From Solobacterium sp. (GTDB taxonomy: Bacteria > Bacillota_I > Bacilli_A > Erysipelotrichales > Erysipelotrichaceae): a stretch of 64,000 nucleotides of DNA. Both the position numbers and the translations under genes were made by a program. The notes under the pieces are model-generated. The model worked only from the letters and a program-made list of their open reading frames with translations. It did no database searches and was not told where the DNA came from. Shown here one piece after another: positions 26,012 through 35,447 of the stretch. Numbering within the stretch: the stretch's first letter is position 1; each line of letters starts with the position of its first letter. The stretch is taken from positions 25,956 through 89,955 of the forward strand of contig JAFWNG010000032.1 in the NCBI GenBank assembly GCA_017510405.1, given 5' to 3'.

Positions 26012-26076
26012 GCCGTTTTCTGCCCGGCAGAACAGCGGCTGTAATAAGATCATCGGATCCCGCGGACGGCGGGATC
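26012..26076 (+). promoter_or_regulatory. Structured 5' leader with two consecutive hairpins
   Basis: Hairpin 1 pairs GCCGTTTTCTGCC (26012-26024) with GGCAGAACAGCGGC (26026-26039). Hairpin 2 pairs GATCCCGC (26056-26063) with GCGGGATC (26069-26076) and is followed by TTTGTGTG. The second resembles a weak terminator just ahead of the ribosome binding site, so attenuation or a ligand-sensing leader is possible. It matches no riboswitch class I know. Confidence 0.4.
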
Positions 26077-26109
26077 TTTGTGTGTATATACGTTACAGGG
26101 AGGAGTATT

Positions 26110-28146
26110 ATGTCAGATATGGAATTTCAGAAAAATATGTTCAGTGAACTCCGCATTGTTACTGCGGATCTTTCCGCATCCGGAAAGCTCAGTGATGAGA
26201 CGCTGTGCAAAGCCGTTACGATGAACGAAAATCTGCGCACGGAGTACGGATACATGTTCAATCCCCGTGATCTCGTACGGATCGCGGACGCGGACGCAGC
26301 TGCACAGATCGCGGAACAGTTCCGGGAACTGGTTCCGGAAGTGAAGGCAAAACCGATGTATCCGGATTTTCCGTCGCAGGTCATGGAAATGAGCGAAGCG
26401 GAATTCCGCTTCCACCAGTATGTCCACTATTTTTCCACATACGGGATGGAATGCCTGTTCGGTGTAAACGTCCAGCATGGCTGGCTGCCGGCGGAAGACG
26501 CGGACACCGGCATTACGGAAACGAAGAAAACAGAGAAAGACAAAGCGCTGTTTGACGCAAAGACAGTCGCCCTCTGCGATGAAAAAGACGCATCGCTTAC
26601 TGCGTATAAAACGATTTTGTCCCGCCGGGAACGCATGACGGCGCCGGAAGCGGAGCTTGTGCGGTATGCCGTAAAACAGCTCTCTTCGGAAGAAATGAGC
26701 AGTGTAAAAGTACAGTTCAAAGAGAACATGGAATCGCTGTTCGCCATCGTCATGCAGGAAACAGAAGGGGATGAGCGCATCTCCCGCCTCAAAGCACTGT
26801 GTGTCAACTGCGGCGACGTGCTGCGCGGCTGGAAAGCGTATCTGAACAGCGTGCACTATAAGCCGAAAACAAGCGAAAAGCGTGCTGTCGTCCGTCTGCT
26901 CGAGACGTATAAGATCGAGGACTTCACCGGGAATCTCATGCTTTCGAAGAAGAACCGTGACGATGTTCTGACCCTGCTGCAGTACATGGATTACAATACA
27001 TATTCCCGCAGCGAAGCCCACAGGAAGGCAGTTGCCAGACTGCGTGACGGCGATCTGCGTTCGTGGGAGAGCCGCCTTAAGGTACTGCTGGCGGAATCGC
27101 CAAAGAGCGCGCTGGAGTTTGCTTCACAGAGACCGGGAGAACTGGTCCGCAAAGCCAACTTCCTGGTCAAAAACGGCGCTTCGAGCGCGGCAGTAAAAGA
27201 AATACTCTGTGCGAAAGCAGATGTGCTTTCTTCGCAGACACTGACGCGTCTCTGCCTGTATTTCAGTTCACCGAAGATGTGGAATGAATGGTGGGATGAA
27301 GCGTCCTGTGCCGTGCTGTACGATATTTTCAAAGCGGCGCTCACAGAAAAACTGTCACGGATCGATACGCCGCTGCGGGATAAGAAAGTGTTCATCGATG
27401 AGGAGAACTATTCCTTTGCGGATTCCTACATTGAGACAAATGAAAAGTCGCAGGAAGGCGGATATATCCGCTCCGGCATGGCATTCCGCATTCCGGAAGA
27501 AGCTGCCACAGTACGTTTCTTTACGTACTGGAATGATAAAGATCGGATCGATATCGATCTGCACGGTTTCAGCATTGACCGCAAAGGCATCAGATCACAT
27601 GTCGGATGGAATGCGGACTACGAGAAAAACGGAATCGTCCATTCCGGCGATATTACCCACAGCAACGCCGCTGAGTTCATTGATGTGAATATCAGAACGG
27701 CACTGAAAAACCAGGTGAGTGCCATCGTCACGACTGTGCATTCGTTTACAGGAGTTCCGTTCTGTGAGATCGAGACCGTTCTTGTCGGTATGATGGCAGT
27801 CTCAAGACCCGGCATGAATGTCAACGTCCGTCTGTATGATCCGAAGAACTGCTTCTTTGCGCATGAGCTTCGTACCCGCGAGTCATATCTGAATTACTGC
27901 CGCATCGATCTGGAAAGAAGATGCCTCGTGCTGGCGGCAAGACCGATCCGGGATGAAGACGAAGATGTCTTTGACGGGAAAGTCGGATTTACGCTTCAGG
28001 ATTATCTGACCATCCTGCTGGCACAGCAGAACGCATCGGTCACGGACAATGCGGAAGACGCGGACATCGTTCTGAAGCTCGGCAAACCGGAAGAAGAAAA
28101 AGACATCAGTCTGACCGATGTCAACTACTTCCTGGACGCAGAATGA
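26110..28146 (+). CDS. Large protein with TerD-like C-terminal domain
   Basis: The product is about 678 residues. Residues 1-470 are mostly helical and unassigned, except that they resemble the helical part of the MXAN_6230/SCO0854-type proteins. About residues 490-610 look like a TerD beta-sandwich: RIDIDLHGFSIDRKG, then IVHSGDITHSNAAEFIDVNI, which matches the TerD/calcium-binding pattern D-x-D-L-x-x-x and H-S-G-D. TerD proteins link to stress and tellurite resistance and bind calcium. The start at 26110 is fixed by GGGAGG 6 nt upstream; the in-frame GTG at 25894 has no site. It sits inside the sulfatase/GH1 locus but its role there is unclear. Confidence 0.65.
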   Translation: MSDMEFQKNMFSELRIVTADLSASGKLSDETLCKAVTMNENLRTEYGYMFNPRDLVRIADADAAAQIAEQFRELVPEVKAKPMYPDFPSQVMEMSEAEFRFHQYVHYFSTYGMECLFGVNVQHGWLPAEDADTGITETKKTEKDKALFDAKTVALCDEKDASLTAYKTILSRRERMTAPEAELVRYAVKQLSSEEMSSVKVQFKENMESLFAIVMQETEGDERISRLKALCVNCGDVLRGWKAYLNSVHYKPKTSEKRAVVRLLETYKIEDFTGNLMLSKKNRDDVLTLLQYMDYNTYSRSEAHRKAVARLRDGDLRSWESRLKVLLAESPKSALEFASQRPGELVRKANFLVKNGASSAAVKEILCAKADVLSSQTLTRLCLYFSSPKMWNEWWDEASCAVLYDIFKAALTEKLSRIDTPLRDKKVFIDEENYSFADSYIETNEKSQEGGYIRSGMAFRIPEEAATVRFFTYWNDKDRIDIDLHGFSIDRKGIRSHVGWNADYEKNGIVHSGDITHSNAAEFIDVNIRTALKNQVSAIVTTVHSFTGVPFCEIETVLVGMMAVSRPGMNVNVRLYDPKNCFFAHELRTRESYLNYCRIDLERRCLVLAARPIRDEDEDVFDGKVGFTLQDYLTILLAQQNASVTDNAEDADIVLKLGKPEEEKDISLTDVNYFLDAE

Positions 28147-28178
28147 CAGGTGTTCCCTGACAGGGGGAACCCTGTTTT
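28147..28178 (+). terminator. Terminator after the TerD-like gene
   Basis: CAGGTGTTCCC and GGGGAACCCTG with a short loop are followed by TTTTTT. Confidence 0.8.
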
Positions 28179-28215
28179 TTATATGAATCATGCACGAAGG
28201 TTTGTATTCCCGGCA

Positions 28216-29712
<1,497 letters not shown>

Positions 29713-29722
29713 GCACCCGTAC

Positions 29723-29759
29723 AGGAAACGGGGCAGTTTCAGGACTGCCCCTGTTTCCT
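29723..29759 (+). terminator. Strong terminator after GH1
   Basis: AGGAAAC-G-GGGCAGT and ACTGCCC-C-TGTTTCCT pair over about 15 bp with a TTCAGG loop. Confidence 0.8.
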
Positions 29760-29855
29760 TTATAAAGGACAGAACAGAAAAAAAGCGGAACTGCACAGGC
29801 TTCCGGACAGCGAAGGAAATGTCCCGGAAGAAGCAGATCCCGGAAAGGAGAATGA

Positions 29856-31598
29856 ATGATCAAAAGACTTTTGCAGGAGGTCGGGGAGTTCAAGCGTGAT
29901 ACGATCCTGACCCCGATCTTTACGGCTGCGGAAGTAGTCATGGAAGTACTGATTCCGTATGTGACTGCCATGATCATTGACCGCGGCATCAATGCCGGTG
30001 ATATGAGCGCTGTAATAAAGTACGGAGGGCTGATGGTCATCATGGCCTTCTGCAGTCTGTTCTTCGGCTTCCAGGCAGGAAAGCATGCGGCGGCTGCGGC
30101 GACCGGCTTTGCCAGGAATCTGCGCGCGGACATGTACCGGAAGATACAGGAATATTCGTTCTCGAACATTGACAAGTTCTCGACTGCCGGTCTTGTAACG
30201 CGTATGACAACAGACGTGACGAACGTGCAGAATGCGTTCCAGATGATCATCCGGATCGCAGTACGTCCGCCGCTGATGTTAACGATCTCGGTGATCATGT
30301 GCTTTGTGATCAGTCCGGACCTGAGTACGATCTTCCTTGTGGCGGTCGGTGTGCTGGCCTTTGTGCTGATCCTGATCATGGTCAACGCCATGTCGACATT
30401 CAATGTCGTATTCACGAAATATGACAAACTGAACGCAAGCGTGCAGGAGAATGTTTCGGCGATCCGCGTCGTCAAGGCATTTGTGCGCGAAGACCATGAG
30501 AACGATAAGTTCAAAGAGGCGGCAGGCACGTTGAAGAACCTGTTCGTGAAGGCGGAAAGTCTGATCGCCTTCAACAACCCGGCGATGATGCTGGTGGTTT
30601 ACGGCTGTATCATTTCCCTGTCCTGGTTTGGTGCCCACCATGTCGTGGCGGGCTCGATCACGACCGGTAATCTGACATCGATGTTCTCCTATGTTATGAG
30701 TATCCTGATGTCTCTGATGATGCTTTCGATGGTCTTTGTCATGATCACGCTGTCCGTGGCTTCCATAAAACGTATCCATGAAGTGCTGATTGAAGAACCG
30801 GATCTGAAGAATCCGGAGAACCCGGTCATGACTGTTGCGGACGGCTCGATCGACTTCGAGGATGTCAGTTTCTCCTACCGGCAGGGATCCGGCGATAATG
30901 TACTGAAACATATCGATCTGCATATTCATTCCGGTGAGACGATCGGTATTCTCGGACCGACCGGTTCCGGAAAATCGACATTCGTATCGCTGATCTCCCG
31001 GCTGTACGACGCGACCGAAGGAACGGTAAAAGTCGGCGGCCTGGATGTGCGCAGCTATGACATGGAAGCGCTGCGCGAGAAGGTCTCCGTGGTGCTGCAG
31101 AACAACGTTCTGTTCTCCGGAACGATCCTGGATAACCTGCGCTGGGGCAATCCCGACGCAACGGAAGAACAGTGCATGGAAGCGTGCCGGCTGGCCTGCG
31201 CGGACGAGTTTATCGAGCGCATGCCTGACCGCTACAATACGTATATCGAACAGGGCGGAACGAACGTCTCCGGCGGCCAGAGACAGCGTCTCTGTATTGC
31301 CAGAGCGCTTCTCAAAGATCCGAAGGTGCTGATCCTGGACGATTCCACCAGTGCTGTGGATACCGCTACCGATGCGTCGATCCGCAGAGCGTTCCGCGAG
31401 AAGATCCCGAATACGACAAAACTGATCATTTCCCAGCGCATCTCCAGTATTGAGGATGCGGACCGGGTGATCGTCATGTACAGAGGCGAAGTCAACGGCT
31501 TCGATACACCGGCTGAACTGCTGAAGAACAACCTCGTATACCAGCAGGTCTACCAGACACAGACGGGTACGGGCGGCGACTTCGACGCGGCAGAGTAG
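29856..31598 (+). CDS. ABC exporter subunit A (degenerate ATPase site), BmrC/LmrC type
   Basis: A 580-residue half-transporter with six N-terminal membrane helices and a nucleotide-binding domain from about residue 330. It has Walker A GPTGSGKST, signature VSGGQ and Walker B LILDDSTSAVD. The catalytic Glu after Walker B is Asp (DDS) and the H-loop His is Gln (ISQRISS), so this subunit carries the non-hydrolysing site of a heterodimer. AAAGGAG precedes the ATG. The second half-transporter follows after 13 bp. Such pairs export drugs, peptides or lipids; the cargo is unknown. Confidence 0.93.
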   Translation: MIKRLLQEVGEFKRDTILTPIFTAAEVVMEVLIPYVTAMIIDRGINAGDMSAVIKYGGLMVIMAFCSLFFGFQAGKHAAAAATGFARNLRADMYRKIQEYSFSNIDKFSTAGLVTRMTTDVTNVQNAFQMIIRIAVRPPLMLTISVIMCFVISPDLSTIFLVAVGVLAFVLILIMVNAMSTFNVVFTKYDKLNASVQENVSAIRVVKAFVREDHENDKFKEAAGTLKNLFVKAESLIAFNNPAMMLVVYGCIISLSWFGAHHVVAGSITTGNLTSMFSYVMSILMSLMMLSMVFVMITLSVASIKRIHEVLIEEPDLKNPENPVMTVADGSIDFEDVSFSYRQGSGDNVLKHIDLHIHSGETIGILGPTGSGKSTFVSLISRLYDATEGTVKVGGLDVRSYDMEALREKVSVVLQNNVLFSGTILDNLRWGNPDATEEQCMEACRLACADEFIERMPDRYNTYIEQGGTNVSGGQRQRLCIARALLKDPKVLILDDSTSAVDTATDASIRRAFREKIPNTTKLIISQRISSIEDADRVIVMYRGEVNGFDTPAELLKNNLVYQQVYQTQTGTGGDFDAAE

Positions 31599-31611
31599 GA
31601 AGGAGGATGTC

Positions 31612-33495
31612 ATGAGCGAGAAACCAAAGAAGCAGGGTATGAATACTGCTGTTCTGAAACGCATCATGGGATATGTGTTCCGCAGTTATAAGTGGCACTT
31701 CCTCATCGTTGTCGCATGCATCATCATTACCGCTGTCTGCACCCTGCAGAGTACGCTGTTTACGCGTACGCTGATCGATGACTACATCACGCCGATGATC
31801 GCCTCCGGGTCGACGGACTTCGCGCCGCTGGCCAGGCGTCTCGTACAGCTGGCATGCATCCTGCTGGTCGGTGTTGTAACGGCTTATTCCTACAACCGGA
31901 TCATGGTCAATGTGAGCCAGGGCACGATGGAGCGCCTGCGCGTGGAACTGTTCACGCACATGGAATCCCTGCCGATCAAATATTTCGATACCCATGCCCA
32001 CGGCGATATCATGTCGGTCTATACGAACGATATCGATACCCTGCGGCAGCTGATCGGACAGAGCTTCCCCCAGGTGATCAATTCCAGCATTACGATCATT
32101 ACGACATTTACGTCCATGGTGATCCTGAATATTCCGCTGACGATCGTCTCCGTATGCATGATCATGGTGATGTTGACGGCTTCCGGCAAGATCGGCGGAC
32201 AGTCGCGGACATACTTTGTCAGCCAGCAGAGAGACCTCGGCGCCGTGAACGGATATATTGAGGAGATGCTGACGGGACAGAAAGTCGTCAAGGTGTTCAA
32301 CCACGAGAAAAAAGCGGTGGAAGGCTTTGATACGCTGAACATGAAGCTGCGGGACAGTGCGAACAACGCGAATAAATTTGCCAATATCATGATGCCCGTT
32401 ATGGCGAATATCGGCAATATCTCGTATGTGCTGTGCGCGGTCATCGGTGCGGCGCTGGCACTGTCCGGACACTTCGGACTGACGCTGGGAACGCTCGTAT
32501 CGTTCCTGTCGCTGAACAGAAGTTTCTCCATGCCGGTAACGCAGGTATCCAACCAGATCGCGTCCGTGATCGGTGCGATGGCCGGTGCCGAGCGCGTCTT
32601 CAGCATGATGGATGAACCGTCCGAATTCGATGAGGGATACGTGGAACTCGTCAATATCGAAGAAGACGAAGAAGGCAATATTACCGAAACGAAGAAGAAT
32701 ACCGGCAAGTGGGCATGGCGTCATCCGCACAAGGCGGAAGGCACGGTCACCTACCAGAAACTGCTGGGCAAGATCAACATGTACAACGTGGACTTCAGCT
32801 ATGACGGCAGAAAGACGGTCCTGCATGATATAAGCATCGACGCTGAGCCCGGTCAGAAGATCGCGTTCGTCGGCTCCACCGGTGCCGGCAAGACGACGAT
32901 CACGAACCTGATCAACCGTTTCTATGACATCGCGGACGGAAAGATCCGCTACGATGACATCAACATCAACAAGATCAAGAAACCGGATCTGCGCCGCTCC
33001 CTCGGAATGGTGCTGCAGGATACGCATCTGTTTACCGGTACGGTCATGGAGAATATCCGCTACGGCCGTCTGGACGCGACGGACGAAGAGTGCATGGAAG
33101 CCGCAATGCTTGCCCGTGCCGACAGCTTTATCCGCCGTCTGCCGAACGGATACAATACCATGCTGAAAGGCGACGGAGGAAACCTGTCGCAGGGACAGAG
33201 ACAGCTGCTTGCCATTGCCCGCTGCGCCGTGGCGAATCCGCCCGCAATGATCCTGGACGAAGCGACTTCCTCGATCGACTCCCGTACCGAGAAGATCGTT
33301 CAGGAAGGCATGGATGCGCTGATGGAAGGCCGTACGACGTTTGTCATTGCCCACCGTCTGTCCACGGTGCGCAACAGCGACTGCATCATGGTGCTGGAAC
33401 AGGGACGCATTATCGAACGCGGAAACCACGACGAACTGATTGCGAAGAAGGGCAGGTACTACCAGCTCTATACCGGCAACCAGATCACCGAGTAA
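31612..33495 (+). CDS. ABC exporter subunit B (catalytic site), BmrD/LmrD type
   Basis: A 627-residue half-transporter. It has six membrane helices, Walker A GSTGAGKTT, signature LSQGQ, Walker B MILDEATSSID with an intact catalytic Glu, and an intact H-loop His (VIAHRLST). An insert of about 45 charged residues (near 335-385, NIEEDEEGNITETKKNTG) sits between the membrane and ATPase domains, as in LmrD-like subunits. GGAGG is 5 nt before the ATG. It pairs with the upstream degenerate subunit; both are co-transcribed. Confidence 0.93.
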   Translation: MSEKPKKQGMNTAVLKRIMGYVFRSYKWHFLIVVACIIITAVCTLQSTLFTRTLIDDYITPMIASGSTDFAPLARRLVQLACILLVGVVTAYSYNRIMVNVSQGTMERLRVELFTHMESLPIKYFDTHAHGDIMSVYTNDIDTLRQLIGQSFPQVINSSITIITTFTSMVILNIPLTIVSVCMIMVMLTASGKIGGQSRTYFVSQQRDLGAVNGYIEEMLTGQKVVKVFNHEKKAVEGFDTLNMKLRDSANNANKFANIMMPVMANIGNISYVLCAVIGAALALSGHFGLTLGTLVSFLSLNRSFSMPVTQVSNQIASVIGAMAGAERVFSMMDEPSEFDEGYVELVNIEEDEEGNITETKKNTGKWAWRHPHKAEGTVTYQKLLGKINMYNVDFSYDGRKTVLHDISIDAEPGQKIAFVGSTGAGKTTITNLINRFYDIADGKIRYDDININKIKKPDLRRSLGMVLQDTHLFTGTVMENIRYGRLDATDEECMEAAMLARADSFIRRLPNGYNTMLKGDGGNLSQGQRQLLAIARCAVANPPAMILDEATSSIDSRTEKIVQEGMDALMEGRTTFVIAHRLSTVRNSDCIMVLEQGRIIERGNHDELIAKKGRYYQLYTGNQITE

Positions 33496-33502
33496 ACACA
33501 GG

Positions 33503-33524
33503 AAGGATGCCCGGCATCCTTCTA
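33503..33524 (+). terminator. Terminator after the ABC exporter
   Basis: GAAGGATGCC and GGCATCCTTC form a perfect inverted repeat with a minimal loop. The following TATTAAATTCTTT is only weakly T-rich. Confidence 0.55.
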
Positions 33525-33631
33525 TTAAATTCTTTCCGGAGAACTCTGTATTTCTGGTATGATGATTACAGAACAAAGGTTTTCGACGAATATAATGTCA
33601 AGATTCATCTAAAGCAGTTTTGGAGGTAACT

Positions 33632-34522
33632 ATGGGTTTATTTGACAAGAAACAGTGCAGTATCTGCGGTAAGGATATCGGATTCCTGGGAAACCGCAAA
33701 CTGGAAGACGGCAATCTCTGCAAAGACTGTGCCGCAAAGCTTTCTCCGTTCTTCTCGGAAAGACGTCATTCCACAGTACAGGAGATCGCAAAGCAGCTGG
33801 AATACCGCGAAGCTAACAAGGCGGAAGTCGCCCGCCTCAGTCCCACAGACTCAGTGGAAGGCGTGACGAAAGTATACGTTGACGGAAATGCGAAGAAGTT
33901 CATCGTTACCCGCACGACCAACTGGCGTTCGCAGAATCCGGATGTGATCCCGCTGAGCCAGGTACAGGATGTGACCTACAAGATCAATGAGTACAGATCC
34001 GAAGTCAAAAAGGAACTCGAAGACGGAACCGAGGAAAGCTACGATCCGAAGCAGTACAAGTATGAATATACGTTCTCGGTAAAGATCCTGGTGGACAATC
34101 CGTACTTTGACGATATCGATTTTGAAGTCGTCGATACGAAGAAGGCAACGGCGAAGGACGAGATGTACAAAGAGTACTTTGACCGTGTGCAGAAGATCCG
34201 CGAACTGCTGGTTCCGGGCAGATATGAGAAGGAAACATTTGAGGTCGAAGGCGAACCGGCGGGCGATACATGGAAGTGTGAATGCGGCCATGAAGGCAAC
34301 ACCGGCAACTTCTGCAGCGCCTGCGGAAAACCGAAGCCGGCCGGCGGCGGCAGCGCGAATAAGTGGTTCTGCCCGAACTGCGGCACCGAGAACACAGGCA
34401 ATTTCTGTTCCAAGTGCGGTACGAAGAAACCGGAGAATACGAAGTGGTTCTGCCCGAACTGCGGCACCGAGAATACAGGCAACTTCTGCGCCAAGTGCGG
34501 CACGAAGAAACCGGTCTTCTGA
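33632..34522 (+). CDS. Multi-zinc-ribbon protein with DUF4428
   Basis: The product is 296 residues. An N-terminal DUF4428 zinc finger (CSICGKDIGFLGNRKL with CKDC) is followed by a PH-like/DUF4429-type middle domain (about 60-205) with strands such as KKFIVTRTTNW. Three C-terminal ribbons come last: CECG/CSACG, then two copies of WFCPNCGTENTGNFC with KCG. The last two copies are a near-exact 81-bp repeat (34361 and 34442), so the ribbon was recently duplicated. GGAGG is 6 nt before the ATG at 33632. It is a cytoplasmic protein, and zinc-ribbon-mediated protein or nucleic acid binding is inferred. Confidence 0.8.
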   Translation: MGLFDKKQCSICGKDIGFLGNRKLEDGNLCKDCAAKLSPFFSERRHSTVQEIAKQLEYREANKAEVARLSPTDSVEGVTKVYVDGNAKKFIVTRTTNWRSQNPDVIPLSQVQDVTYKINEYRSEVKKELEDGTEESYDPKQYKYEYTFSVKILVDNPYFDDIDFEVVDTKKATAKDEMYKEYFDRVQKIRELLVPGRYEKETFEVEGEPAGDTWKCECGHEGNTGNFCSACGKPKPAGGGSANKWFCPNCGTENTGNFCSKCGTKKPENTKWFCPNCGTENTGNFCAKCGTKKPVF

Positions 34523-34545
34523 TCACGGCATCATTCCAGTCATAA

Positions 34546-34577
34546 TGGACCTGACGGATCACCCGCAGGTCTTTTTT
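34546..34577 (+). terminator. Terminator after the zinc-ribbon gene
   Basis: GACCTG and CAGGTC form the stem, followed by TTTTTTT. Confidence 0.75.
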
Positions 34578-34586
34578 TGCGGGAAC

Positions 34587-34602
34587 CTTGCAAAAGTGTA
34601 AG
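34587..34602. promoter_or_regulatory. BceR-type operator
   Basis: CTTGCA-N4-TGTAAG is a near-perfect inverted repeat with 4-bp spacing, as described for BceR-like regulators (TnACA-N4-TGTAA). It lies 75 bp before the Bce-type ATPase gene, so the response regulator at 37449 probably binds here. Confidence 0.65.
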
Positions 34603-34676
34603 GTACCGTAAGGGGAATCGATGGAAGTGACATAGCTGCCCTGACTAAAATAAGGGTGCACAGGAGGAAGACCGAT

Positions 34677-35447
34677 ATGACGGAAATTCTGAATGCGGAA
34701 CATGTCCGCAAAGTATATACGACAAAATTTCACGGGACGGCCGTACAGGCACTGGACGACGTGACATTCTCCGTGGAGGAAGGCGAATATGTCGCCATCA
34801 TGGGAGAAAGCGGCTCCGGCAAAACGACGCTGCTCAACATCCTGGCGGCGCTTGATAAGCCGACCGGCGGAAAGGTGCTTCTGCGGGGGAAGGATACGAC
34901 GGCGATCCCGGACCGGGAGATCACAGCGTTCCGCCGGGATCACCTGGGATTTGTCTTCCAGGACTTCAACCTGCTGGATACCTTCGATGTCCGCGATAAT
35001 ATACTTCTTCCGCTCGTTCTGCAGCGGCGGGATGTGCGGGAGATGGAGGAGAAGCTGAATGCGGCCGCAAAGTCGCTCGGCATCACGGACATCCTGAATA
35101 AACAGGTCTATGAGATCTCCGGCGGCCAGAAACAGCGGGCGGCCATCGCCAGAGCGCTGATCACCGATCCGGATATCCTGCTGGCGGACGAACCGACCGG
35201 TTCGCTGGATTCCCGTTCCAGCGAACAGATCCTGAAGCTGTTCGGCAATATCAACCGGAGCGGGCAGACGATCCTCATGGTGACACACAGCACCATCGCC
35301 GCAAGTCATGCCGGCAGAGTCATGTTTATCAAAGACGGAAAGATCTTCCACCAGATCTACCGGGGAAAAAGCACCGATCAGGAAATGTACGACCGGATCC
35401 AGGCGACCCTGGGAATGCTGACAAGGAGCAGCGGAACATATGCGTAA
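34677..35447 (+). CDS. bceA: Bce-type ABC transporter ATP-binding protein
   Basis: A 256-residue ATPase with Walker A GESGSGKTT (residues 40-48), signature ISGGQKQRAAIARAL and Walker B ILLADEPTGSLDS. The closest well-known relatives are BceA/YxdL/SalX of peptide-antibiotic detoxification modules. The start at 34677 has GGAGG 9 nt upstream; the earlier ATG at 34656 overlaps that site. It overlaps the permease gene by 8 bp. Confidence 0.92.
   Translation: MTEILNAEHVRKVYTTKFHGTAVQALDDVTFSVEEGEYVAIMGESGSGKTTLLNILAALDKPTGGKVLLRGKDTTAIPDREITAFRRDHLGFVFQDFNLLDTFDVRDNILLPLVLQRRDVREMEEKLNAAAKSLGITDILNKQVYEISGGQKQRAAIARALITDPDILLADEPTGSLDSRSSEQILKLFGNINRSGQTILMVTHSTIAASHAGRVMFIKDGKIFHQIYRGKSTDQEMYDRIQATLGMLTRSSGTYA

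Noticed and set aside
25894..26109. N-terminal extension of the TerD-like protein from GTG 25894
   Set aside because: It has no ribosome site and would translate through the two leader hairpins; the ATG at 26110 has an ideal site.
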